This document shows, one piece after another, positions 25,838-33,452 of a stretch of DNA of 64,000 bases. The position numbers were made by a program, and so were the translations under genes. The stretch lies in assembly GCA_021325575.1 (NCBI GenBank), contig JAJPGW010000005.1:248001-312000 (forward strand), in the 5' to 3' direction. Position 1 is the first letter of the stretch. Every line of letters begins with the position of its first letter. This stretch comes from Gammaproteobacteria bacterium (GTDB lineage Bacteria > Pseudomonadota > Gammaproteobacteria > DSM-16500). The notes under the pieces are model-generated. The model had not been told where the DNA came from, did not search any database, and saw only the letters and a program-made list of their open reading frames with translations.

Positions 25838-26839
25838 ATGCAGCAACCCATTGCCGTATTAGGATCAGGTTCCTGGGGGACCGCACTGGCTTTGTATCTC
25901 AGTCGTCTGGGTCAAGAAGTGCGGCTTTGGACATTTGAAGCGGACCACGTTCAGGAAATGTTAAAAGATGGCGTGAATAATCGCTATATGCCCGGTTTTG
26001 CCTTTCCAAAAACGTTACGCCCAACGGCGTCGCTTTCAGATGCGATTGCTGATGTCAGTGATATTTTGGTTGCGGTTCCGTCTGTTGGTTATCGAAATAC
26101 GATGACACTCCTTAAGCCACTTTTAAAAAATTCAGCGTCAATTATTTCGGCGACTAAAGGATTAGATCTTGAAACGGGCGAATTGCTGCATACACTTGCG
26201 AAAAGTATTTTAGAAAAAGATTTTGATTATGCTGTGTTATCAGGGCCTTCTTTTGCACGCGAAGTGGCTGCAGGATTACCAACGGCTGTAGTGATCGCTG
26301 GAAAAAACCAACAGTTTACCCAAAAATTATTAAAACGTTTTAACAGCCCGATTTTCCGCGTTTATTTAAGCACGGACATTCCCGGTGTTGAAATCGGTGG
26401 CGTTGTAAAAAATGTTTTAGCAATCGCCTGCGGTATTTCCGATGGCATGGGATTGGGTACCAATGCCCGCAGCGCACTCATCACTCGTGGTTTAGATGAA
26501 ATGATTCGTTTAGGCTTAGCCGTTGGTGGCGAATATGAAACGTTTACTGGATTAGCAGGCGTCGGCGATTTAGTCCTGACCTGCACCGATGACCAATCAC
26601 GCAATCGTCGTTTTGGTTTAGCGCTGGGTAAAGGCAAAGTCGCCCACGACGCTGAACGCGAAATCGGCCAAATCGTCGAAGGCAAACGCAATACCGAATT
26701 GGTCGTGCAACTCGCGCAAAAACACAAAATTGAAATGCCGATTGCGGAAATGGTTTGGGAAGTGTTACAGGAAAAAACGACTTCAGAAGCTGGTATGAAA
26801 CAATTATTAGCACGCGAACCGAACGGGGAAACGGATTAA
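25838..26839 (+). CDS. gpsA: Glycerol-3-phosphate dehydrogenase [NAD(P)+]
   Basis: 333 residues from the ATG at 25838. The open frame begins earlier, but that part overlaps secB and lacks homology, while IAVLGSGSWGTALA right after this start is the Rossmann loop. The motifs SGPSFAREVA (near 140) and the catalytic lysine region GGVVKNVLAI (near 190) are intact. It makes sn-glycerol-3-phosphate for phospholipid synthesis. It closes the yibN-grxC-secB-gpsA cluster. Confidence 0.95.
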   Translation: MQQPIAVLGSGSWGTALALYLSRLGQEVRLWTFEADHVQEMLKDGVNNRYMPGFAFPKTLRPTASLSDAIADVSDILVAVPSVGYRNTMTLLKPLLKNSASIISATKGLDLETGELLHTLAKSILEKDFDYAVLSGPSFAREVAAGLPTAVVIAGKNQQFTQKLLKRFNSPIFRVYLSTDIPGVEIGGVVKNVLAIACGISDGMGLGTNARSALITRGLDEMIRLGLAVGGEYETFTGLAGVGDLVLTCTDDQSRNRRFGLALGKGKVAHDAEREIGQIVEGKRNTELVVQLAQKHKIEMPIAEMVWEVLQEKTTSEAGMKQLLAREPNGETD

Positions 26840-26852
26840 TTCCATTTTCCAA

Positions 26853-27749
26853 TTATCCTCGAAATTCTGGGCTCATGGATTTTTCCAATGCTAATCCTTT
26901 TTCCACGTGCTGACTTATTTTTTTTAGTAAGCCCGCAAAAGTATCTTTTTTTGCTAATTCATCAAATGCTTTGTCGGTCATCTTTATCTTGTTCCCGTGC
27001 AGACCTAAAAAACCATCTTTCTTGCCATTTCTAATTTTATAGTCCTCTATACAGGGATCTAATACATTTTTTTTGTAATCAGAAAAATTTACACTCCTGC
27101 AATCGGATAGTCTTTGATAAAATTTTTGAATATCTTGATCGTTTGGATGTTTTTCAAAATAATCTGTACAACTCTCGTAGATTGCATGTCTTTCTGACAT
27201 CAAAGCCTGCTCTTTATTCTGTGCAGCAGCTTGTTTTGTTTCATCTGGACTTGCCTGCTTGCTATCTTGTGCTTTGAATTGTTGATTACCTTTTGCCATC
27301 GCATCAACCATTCCAAAATCTTGGGGATAAGAATCGCTTATTTTTAGGCCCGGATATTTCAATAAGTTTATCTCTTGAAAATTGAGTCTCCCTAACTGCT
27401 CCGCAAGATTATTAACATCATTTTTATCCAGTTTTTTAGGTTTATTTTTCATAATTTCTTCGGGTTTTAGTACTGGATCACATTGAAACCAGGTTCCATC
27501 ATCTTTTCTGGCAAAACAGGCTACAGCAATTTCAGCTTTTTCTAGCGTTTTATCAGGTTTAGCAATATGGATTTCAACGAGCTGTCTGCCATTAAATTCC
27601 CTTTCAAACATAGCCCAATAAGGACGAATGGATGGGACTTGAAATCCCCCCCTAATCTCTTTTTCTACAGCAATAGCTACCAGTGTTTCATCAATTCTTT
27701 TTTTATTAGCTTCATCATTTTTGTAAAAATAAGGTCTTGAGCCAGCCAT
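26853..27749 (-). CDS. Uncharacterised cytosolic protein, candidate effector
   Basis: 298 residues, AT-rich codons, no signal peptide or membrane segment. The N-terminal 150 residues mix strands and helices (PYWAMFEREFNGRQLVEIHIA near 43-63). A glutamine- and lysine-rich linker (about 155-185) leads to a helical C-terminal region (YESCTDYFEKHPNDQDIQKFYQ near 193). I recognise no family. It is a single gene between gpsA and the icm genes on the minus strand. Its position beside the Dot/Icm locus and its composition make it a possible secretion substrate. Confidence 0.6.
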   Translation of the reverse strand: MAGSRPYFYKNDEANKKRIDETLVAIAVEKEIRGGFQVPSIRPYWAMFEREFNGRQLVEIHIAKPDKTLEKAEIAVACFARKDDGTWFQCDPVLKPEEIMKNKPKKLDKNDVNNLAEQLGRLNFQEINLLKYPGLKISDSYPQDFGMVDAMAKGNQQFKAQDSKQASPDETKQAAAQNKEQALMSERHAIYESCTDYFEKHPNDQDIQKFYQRLSDCRSVNFSDYKKNVLDPCIEDYKIRNGKKDGFLGLHGNKIKMTDKAFDELAKKDTFAGLLKKISQHVEKGLALEKSMSPEFRG

Positions 27750-27863
27750 AAAACCCCCGTTTTTCTATTAGCTTTATAATTCAATTATAACGCTTATTTT
27801 AATTAAAAAAATTTCAATAAAATCAAACGAGAGAATTAAAGATAAAATTAAAGAAAAAAAGAC

Positions 27864-27890
27864 AAGGGGAGATAAACTCCCCTTTTTTTA
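27864..27890. terminator. Bidirectional intrinsic terminator
   Basis: Stem aaggggag (27864-27871), loop ataaa, stem ctcccctt (27877-27884), followed by a T run on the plus strand and preceded by an A run that is a T run on the minus strand. It lies at the end of the small membrane protein gene. Confidence 0.75.
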
Positions 27891-28079
27891 ACTGTTCATG
27901 CTTGTCATAAACATCCAGATAGCAAGCAATAAAGGAATGATAAAACCAACCACACTGACCCACATCGGAATAACTATATTCGCAATAACAACGGTTGCTT
28001 TGTAATACAATCGCACCAAATGCATAATGGCAACTAAGGTAAAAATAATTCCAGCAACGATTAGCGCAGTGTTCATCAT
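27888..28079 (-). CDS. Small two-helix membrane protein
   Basis: 63 residues with two hydrophobic helices (about 5-24 and 38-59) and a short basic/aromatic loop (HLVRLYYKATV). An excellent AAAGGAGATC site precedes tandem ATGs at 28079 and 28076, and a terminator follows, so the gene is very likely real. The function is unknown. It sits downstream of the pilT-like gene on the same strand, 83 bases away. Confidence 0.75.
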   Translation of the reverse strand: MMNTALIVAGIIFTLVAIMHLVRLYYKATVVIANIVIPMWVSVVGFIIPLLLAIWMFMTSMNS

Positions 28080-28162
28080 TGATCTCCTTTCAAAAATGAT
28101 TTTTTTGATTATTACAGAAAAAGAACTCGAGTCAATATTAGTATAAACCCTTAAAAGTGATT

Positions 28163-29251
28163 TTAGAATTTCCGTTGATTTTGTGTAGTCGCCGCCGAAT
28201 CTCTGATCGCTTGACGACTATACAACGCATTACGAGCAGTATTGGTCGTGATGATCTGCTTTGTCACCATTTCATTTAAATAAAATTCCAGCGTACACAT
28301 GCCTTTGTCACCACTGGTTTGAATGGTTGATTCCATATGAGCATTCATGTCCTGACGAATAAAATGACGAATCGCGGAAGTTGCCAGCATGATTTCAAAC
28401 GCTGCTGCTCGGCCACCTGCAATGCGTTTTACCAGCGTTTGACAAATCACACCTTGCAATGTCTCAGCCAGCAGATTTCTCACCCGATTTTTTTCTTCTG
28501 AGGGAAAGACATCAACAAATCGATTAATGGCCAGGGGTGATGAACTCGCATGCAACGTTGCAAGTACCAGATGCCCTGTTTCCGCTGCAACTAAAGCAAG
28601 ACGCATGGTTTCTAAATCGCGTAATTCGCCGAGCAAAATCACATTCGGATCTTGTCTTAACGATGCGCGCAATGCGGTTGCAAAATCCGGTGTGTCGCGG
28701 CCAATTTGAATTTGGCTGATAATACTTTTTTTACTGGTGTGAACAAATTCAATCGGGTCTTCGATGGTAATGATGTTACAAGAACGAAATCGATTAATAT
28801 AATTTATCATGGCGGCAAGCGTTGTTGTTTTTCCTGAACCCGTAGGGCCTGTCACCAAAACCAAGCCATATTGCAAAAGCAACAAAGATTGCAGATGAAT
28901 CGGCAAACCAATTTCTTCAAACGTTGGCACTTTTGGCGGAATCACACGAAATACGGCCGTAATACCATTTAATTGATGGATGACACTAACACGAAAATTA
29001 CCAATTTTCGGTAATGAGATTGCCATTTCAATCACAAGATTTTTTTCAAATGCAGCGATTTGTTCCTCAGTCATGAGACTGTAAATCAGCATTTTATTTT
29101 CATCATCTGAAAAAGAATCAAATTCTTTGAGCGGAATGAGCACCCCATGAATCCGTAAAATCGGCGGCAAATCCGGAACTAAATGCAAATCAGACGCTTG
29201 TTTTTTCACGCTGATTTCGAGCAATTTTTCGATATGAGGGACTTTTTCCAT
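28163..29251 (-). CDS. PilT-like twitching/retraction ATPase
   Basis: 362 residues. The N-terminal KKQASDLHLVPDLPPILRIHG opening is that of PilT/PilU. Walker A is GPTGSGKTTT (about 133-142), the Asp box IITIEDPIEFVH (about 156-167), Walker B-like NVILLGELRDLET (about 195-207) and the His box TGHLVLATLH (about 218-227). The C-terminal AIRHFIRQ is close to the PilT AIRxLIRE motif. PilT drives type IV pilus retraction. No other pilus genes are near; it follows icmS by 80 bases. It is distinct from DotB, encoded at 33449, though of the same superfamily. Confidence 0.85.
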   Translation of the reverse strand: MEKVPHIEKLLEISVKKQASDLHLVPDLPPILRIHGVLIPLKEFDSFSDDENKMLIYSLMTEEQIAAFEKNLVIEMAISLPKIGNFRVSVIHQLNGITAVFRVIPPKVPTFEEIGLPIHLQSLLLLQYGLVLVTGPTGSGKTTTLAAMINYINRFRSCNIITIEDPIEFVHTSKKSIISQIQIGRDTPDFATALRASLRQDPNVILLGELRDLETMRLALVAAETGHLVLATLHASSSPLAINRFVDVFPSEEKNRVRNLLAETLQGVICQTLVKRIAGGRAAAFEIMLATSAIRHFIRQDMNAHMESTIQTSGDKGMCTLEFYLNEMVTKQIITTNTARNALYSRQAIRDSAATTQNQRKF

Positions 29252-29331
29252 CTTTTAATTATACCAAACTGAGCTTAGTTATATTGACGAGGCGCGCTCT
29301 AAAATAGAGCAACTAATGAAGAATTGGCCTA

Positions 29332-29673
29332 TTAATCGTACATCAACTGATCTAAAGGGGTCATATCACCCTTTGGCGTAGACTGAATTAACTCATTGAT
29401 CACATCGGTCATGCAAAGCAAGCGCAAGACATTCGGCGTAATATCATCAAAAATGACTTTGACACCCATGGTTGAGCCCTCGACTTCTTCGAAGGTCACA
29501 CCAATTCCATAACCAAGACACAAAGAACTTAATTGGTCCGCACGCCGCGCAATGGCTGGCAATAACCCAGTCGGCGCCAACACTTCATCAACCGTCATCG
29601 GCCGACCATTTAAACTAAAGCGCGCATTCATACCACGCGCAATTTTCGCTAATTGTTCAGAAATAGTAGCCAT
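29332..29673 (-). CDS. icmS: Dot/Icm chaperone subunit IcmS
   Basis: 113 residues, the expected length. The sequence from ISEQLAKIARGMNARFSLNGR through FEEVEGSTMGVKVIFDDITPNVLRLLCMTDVINELI is recognisable as IcmS. With IcmW it forms an acidic adaptor that binds many type IVB effectors and presents them to the DotL coupling complex. It begins directly at the end of icmT, and the icmT-icmS order is the one found in Legionella and Coxiella. Confidence 0.92.
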   Translation of the reverse strand: MATISEQLAKIARGMNARFSLNGRPMTVDEVLAPTGLLPAIARRADQLSSLCLGYGIGVTFEEVEGSTMGVKVIFDDITPNVLRLLCMTDVINELIQSTPKGDMTPLDQLMYD

Positions 29674-29916
29674 TTAACGTCTCCACCACGGCTGCGCGAC
29701 TTTGCGAGGCCCCGCAAGATAAGATCGCAACCAACGCAAAAAGACAATCACCGAAAAACCATATCGCTCAAGCGCGGTAAAAAATAAGGTCGCAATCAAA
29801 GCAAGTATAAACGTCCACAAACGGATATGGAAAATCAAAAATAGCAATGGAAAACAGGCTCTGAAGTCAATAAACCAGAACCGTACGTTTCTTGCAGAAT
29901 CTCGCCAGTGTGCCAT
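29674..29916 (-). CDS. icmT: Dot/Icm protein IcmT
   Basis: 80 residues with two hydrophobic segments (about 21-42 around FLIFHIRLWTFILALIATLFF, then 51-60). The opening HWRDSARNVRFWFIDFRACFPLLLF-like stretch (here ACFPLLFL) and the basic tail are typical of IcmT. It is an inner-membrane or envelope component of the type IVB system, implicated in egress in Legionella. It heads the icmTS unit and diverges from the EEP-like effector candidate, with 164 bases between. Confidence 0.92.
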   Translation of the reverse strand: MAHWRDSARNVRFWFIDFRACFPLLFLIFHIRLWTFILALIATLFFTALERYGFSVIVFLRWLRSYLAGPRKVAQPWWRR

Positions 29917-30033
29917 TGATTTCTCTCGTTAGTATTATCTTAATCCTATACTGCAAATACTATTTTTACTAGTCGTCGGTAACATGTGTATAGATCATTG
30001 ATTCCACATATTTATTAACTATTATCGATACAA

Positions 30034-30042
30034 TGCTATACT
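30034..30042 (+). promoter_or_regulatory. Putative extended -10 promoter
   Basis: TG-N-TATACT (TGC TATACT) lies 39 bases before the ATG of the EEP-like gene in the divergent icmT gap. No good -35 is seen, as is usual for extended -10 promoters. The gene's own AAGGAG site is at 30071-30076. Confidence 0.4.
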
Positions 30043-30080
30043 AATAAAAGATCTCCAATAAATAATAATAAGGAGTCATT

Positions 30081-31922
30081 ATGCTCAGTTTATTTAGCAA
30101 AAAACCTAAGCAACCTGTTTCCTATGTCCCTGGCCTCGCAACGGAGCCAGACGCCGCAGCAGCACCTGAAAAAGTTAAATCCGATCATAGACCACGAGTT
30201 GGGAAATTCACTGTTTCAGAAGGGGATAAAAAAGAAGAGCTGACCGCTATTATCTGGAATATAGATGATCCTAGAACAGGCGGCAGTGGAAATGGCAGAG
30301 ACTACAGTACTGCCTTGGAGGGCGATGACAAATACAGGATAGCTAAAAAAAACGGCATTTTAACTGGATTAAAAACCATGATGGAAGCGCAAAAACCCGT
30401 TGCGCTGGTTCATTTGCAAGAAGCGTTTTTTGAAGAAGCTGGGGGACTTTTCGCACCAGGAGAATTTGAAAAAGCATTTCCCAATATGAATCTTGTTAAA
30501 GAGGGTTCAGTTCTTACGCTTTATGACCCAGCGATATTGGATTTAATGCCTAGACCAGAACAAGATGCAAAAAAAACACCTGCACAACCACAGTTTGTTA
30601 CAAGCCATCTGGAACTATCATTTAAAACTAAGAAAAATGGCATAGCATTCACAACGCACAACGTGCATTTACAACATCAGGAATTCCCACAAGAACAACA
30701 AAAATATTTAACAGAATTACAAAAAAAAGGCGCAGAGGGACAAATGGATCGTAAAGAAAGTAAAGAATCGCATTTTGTATTTGGTGATGCAAACGGAAGA
30801 GTTGCGCGTCCTGACGAAGCTTGCTTAATTAATAATACGGTTGCCAATGAATTTAGACTAAATTGGGGACGAAATGCAGCACAAGGATGTGATTCGACCG
30901 ATTTCATGCTAGGCCCTGAGGATTTTATACCTACTTTGCCTTTGAATCCTGAAACCGGCAAGTCGTGTGCATTAACCTCTGAGCAATGGAATACACAACA
31001 GCGTGATTTTACGGACTTCCAACATATAGAGGTGAATAGACAAAGACCCGCCTTAGAAATTGGGGCAACTCTCACAAAATATCGAACTGTATGGCAAGAA
31101 GAATTCATGGATAAAAGTGAGTCTTTCCCTGCAGAGGATATCGAAAAACTATTTAAAGAAAATGGGGTAGTCTTTGGATTGAGCACTAACATGTCCTGCC
31201 AAACCATGCCAGCGTTACACTTTACACACGGTCACAATGAATTCACAGAATTTTTAAAAGATCATTTGAAAAGAAATGATTATTTTACTGTTGAATCAAA
31301 TATGGTGGGCATCAATCCTGCGAAATTAATGGAAGCAAGAAATATATTTGCAGAGATAATTAATAGATATAATGATCCTGCCTATCTTCAAGCTTATAGA
31401 CAAGTAAAATTATTTCAGACATATGCACAAATTTTATATAAACCGGATTCGAAAGAGCGCCAATCTCTTTATGATCTAGAAACATTGCCCGCGGATAAAC
31501 AAGCTGAAAAAATTAGAGCTAATATGGCAAAAGATTGGGCATTGGTTCAAGGTATTGGCAAAACACCCGACAAAATGGAATATGCAGAAAAGCGTGATGC
31601 TTTTAGAGCTTTATATGCGGATAGCCTGAGCAAACAAAAAATGACTAAAACGGATGCTTATAAAAGAGTTGGCTTGACTGTACCTTGGAACCAAAAAGCA
31701 TCCGAATTTACTAAAGAATTAAAGCAAGATGATTTAGATAAATTGATTAAAGACGCCGCTCACGAAGAAAATGAACGAACAGGAAAAGGTGAAAAACTAG
31801 GAAGATCGAGTAGAATAGCGAAATTTTTGCAGATTAGAGAATTTCAAGTGGATAGGGCTATAAAAGCAGCTAAAACAAAACAAGCTCAACCAACATCAAC
31901 GGAATTTAAAAAAGGTAGCTAA
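30081..31922 (+). CDS. Endonuclease/exonuclease/phosphatase-like protein, candidate Dot/Icm effector
   Basis: 613 residues, no signal peptide. The first 280 residues show the spaced motifs of the EEP (DNase I-like) fold: WNI with N60, HLQEAFF with E114, TTHNVHL near 192-197, FGDANG with D236/N238, and STDFML with D274. A final SDH-type histidine is not evident, so the active site may be altered. The remaining 330 residues are helical and charged, without a motif I know. A clean AAGGAG ribosome site and an extended -10 support expression. EEP enzymes include nucleases and phosphoinositide phosphatases, both plausible in a host cell. The gene lies inside the Dot/Icm locus between icmTS and dotDCB. 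Confidence 0.7.
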   Translation: MLSLFSKKPKQPVSYVPGLATEPDAAAAPEKVKSDHRPRVGKFTVSEGDKKEELTAIIWNIDDPRTGGSGNGRDYSTALEGDDKYRIAKKNGILTGLKTMMEAQKPVALVHLQEAFFEEAGGLFAPGEFEKAFPNMNLVKEGSVLTLYDPAILDLMPRPEQDAKKTPAQPQFVTSHLELSFKTKKNGIAFTTHNVHLQHQEFPQEQQKYLTELQKKGAEGQMDRKESKESHFVFGDANGRVARPDEACLINNTVANEFRLNWGRNAAQGCDSTDFMLGPEDFIPTLPLNPETGKSCALTSEQWNTQQRDFTDFQHIEVNRQRPALEIGATLTKYRTVWQEEFMDKSESFPAEDIEKLFKENGVVFGLSTNMSCQTMPALHFTHGHNEFTEFLKDHLKRNDYFTVESNMVGINPAKLMEARNIFAEIINRYNDPAYLQAYRQVKLFQTYAQILYKPDSKERQSLYDLETLPADKQAEKIRANMAKDWALVQGIGKTPDKMEYAEKRDAFRALYADSLSKQKMTKTDAYKRVGLTVPWNQKASEFTKELKQDDLDKLIKDAAHEENERTGKGEKLGRSSRIAKFLQIREFQVDRAIKAAKTKQAQPTSTEFKKGS

Positions 31923-32021
31923 CCCTGTGACACTTTCTAACGCCAGGCAGCGGCATTTTTGCAATCAAGAAAATCTTTGAATCCACTGTTGACAGCATTT
32001 CCCCATCTTGCTTCAATCCTT

Positions 32022-32027
32022 TATAAT
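32022..32027 (+). promoter_or_regulatory. Putative -10 of the dotDCB operon
   Basis: A consensus TATAAT lies 31 bases before the dotD ATG. A TTGACA at 31989-31994 is 27 bases upstream, too far for normal sigma-70 spacing, so the -35 is unclear. Confidence 0.35.
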
Positions 32028-32058
32028 CATCGAACGGAATTAAGGATATCGCCCGTTT

Positions 32059-32523
32059 ATGAAACTAAAGACTTTTTTGATCGCGCTTTTGGTTATTGCA
32101 TTAAGCGCCTGTTCTACACCACCTTGTAATCCGCCGATTACCAATTCGGACGCTTCACTTGCGGAAGCTTCCTATGCCGTCAGCCGTTCGATTTCCAGTC
32201 TGTCAGAAATTGCTCAAGCGGCGCACCCGTTGCCACAATTTGAAGCGCCGCCCTGCCCTGCAAGCTATGGCATGTCGGGATTGGCTTCAATTGATTGGTC
32301 GGGGCCGGTGGAACCTTTGGTTCGGGAAATTGCTAAAATGACCAGCTATCGCGTACGCGTGCTAGGGACTGCGCCTGGCATACCCATTCTGGTGACGCTC
32401 TATGACAAAAATATGATGATTGCCGATATACTACGCGATGTCGCCTTTCAATGCGGTAGGCGCGCGGCCATCGTGGTTTATCCCGAAAGCCGTGTTATTG
32501 AATTGCGTTACGCTAAAAATTAA
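32059..32523 (+). CDS. dotD: Dot/Icm outer-membrane lipoprotein DotD
   Basis: 154 residues. The signal peptide ends in LSACS, giving Cys18 as the lipid-modified residue. The C-terminal half (VEPLVREIAKMTSYRVRVLG ... ILVTLYDKNMMIADILRDVAFQ) has the secretin N0-like fold of DotD. With DotC it targets DotH to the outer membrane and forms the outer core of the type IVB apparatus. The stop codon overlaps the annotated dotC ATG by one base (TAATG). Confidence 0.95.
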   Translation: MKLKTFLIALLVIALSACSTPPCNPPITNSDASLAEASYAVSRSISSLSEIAQAAHPLPQFEAPPCPASYGMSGLASIDWSGPVEPLVREIAKMTSYRVRVLGTAPGIPILVTLYDKNMMIADILRDVAFQCGRRAAIVVYPESRVIELRYAKN

Positions 32524-33452
32524 TGGATGAGAGAATGGTGAATTTTGTTAAAAATGTCCTGTCATTGCGAGGAGCGCTCTTTGCGACGAAGCAATCTTTT
32601 AGAGATTGCTTCGACCTAAAGAGCAGGCCTCGCAATGACGTGCGGCTGGCAATCATTATCACTCTTACATTGATGATGAGCGCTTGCAGCTGGTTTTCTT
32701 CTTCTTCCACCAATATTGATCCCACTAACTTATGTCAACTGCAAGATTTACACGATGATACACCGCCGAACACAGCGGCTGGCTCGCCTCAATTGAGTCA
32801 ACTACGCGTCAAAGCGCTGCAAGATACCGCCATGAGTTTATCGGCTCAAGGGGGGCTTGCCTGGTCTTCTATTGCGATTAATCAGAATTTGCTAAAAGAC
32901 AAATGGTATCTCGAAACCATTTATAATTTTAATGGCATGATGTTAAGCCACGGCGTCATTCCGCCCGTTTTGGAAGAAGGCGATAACAGCTTAAACCTCG
33001 CCGACCCAAACACCATTCGAGTTTCCGACAAAACTTATAAAATTGTCACTCAAGCGCGTTTTGCAACCACACCCCCCAACTGGCGGGATTATTTATGGAT
33101 GACGTTTGATAAACCGGAAATTCCACAACGATTTTTATTGCCCCGCACAGCAAGTGAAAGAAAAGTCTGGCGCGAAGCGGTCAATAAAGGCTGGGAAAAA
33201 GGCGTACAACAATCGTTTTCTATTTTCCAACAAAATCTGGCGCGCTTGAAACGGGATTACAAAGGCATGATTTTATATCGCAAACTGTTACAGGAAAAAA
33301 TGATCAGCGCGCCCTATGTCACGCGCACTGAATTAGGCGTCACGGGAGATGGAAATGATATGCGTATTAACGATCAAGTATTGCGTATCACTGTGTTGCC
33401 GAGACTACAAACTGACAGTACTAACTGGAAACCAATCGTGGTGCCACAATGA
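32523..33452 (+). CDS. dotC: Dot/Icm outer-membrane lipoprotein DotC, with a palindrome-encoded leader
   Basis: 309 residues from the ATG at 32523. The lipobox LMMSAC (about residues 49-54) is preceded by the hydrophobic run AIIITLTLMM. Residues 13-39 are encoded by a copy of the gtcattgcgag palindrome family (32561-32640), which makes the leader unusually long. An in-frame GTG at 32640, at the very end of the repeat, would instead give a normal short lipoprotein signal (MRLAIIITLTLMMSAC), so the true start is open. The rest (PPVLEEGDNSLN, RTASERKVWREAVNKGWEKGVQQ) is clear DotC. DotC works with DotD and DotH in the outer core. It overlaps dotB by 4 bases. Confidence 0.93.
   Translation: MDERMVNFVKNVLSLRGALFATKQSFRDCFDLKSRPRNDVRLAIIITLTLMMSACSWFSSSSTNIDPTNLCQLQDLHDDTPPNTAAGSPQLSQLRVKALQDTAMSLSAQGGLAWSSIAINQNLLKDKWYLETIYNFNGMMLSHGVIPPVLEEGDNSLNLADPNTIRVSDKTYKIVTQARFATTPPNWRDYLWMTFDKPEIPQRFLLPRTASERKVWREAVNKGWEKGVQQSFSIFQQNLARLKRDYKGMILYRKLLQEKMISAPYVTRTELGVTGDGNDMRINDQVLRITVLPRLQTDSTNWKPIVVPQ
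32561..32640 (+). repeat. Palindromic repeat R1, inside the dotC frame
   Basis: Begins gtcattgcgagg and ends cctcgcaatgac, with a central hairpin gaagcaatct...agattgcttc. It is 80 bases long and open in the dotC frame, encoding about 26 residues of the leader (including FATKQSFRDCFDL). Confidence 0.85.

Noticed and set aside
28163..29251. A second DotB
   Set aside because: The N-terminus (ASDLHL...LRIHG) and AIRHFIRQ are PilT-type; DotB-specific segments occur only in the gene at 33449.
30013..30030. PmrA-type regulatory repeat upstream of the EEP-like gene
   Set aside because: The TTAA-rich stretch does not show two well-spaced half sites, and AT-rich DNA makes such matches common.
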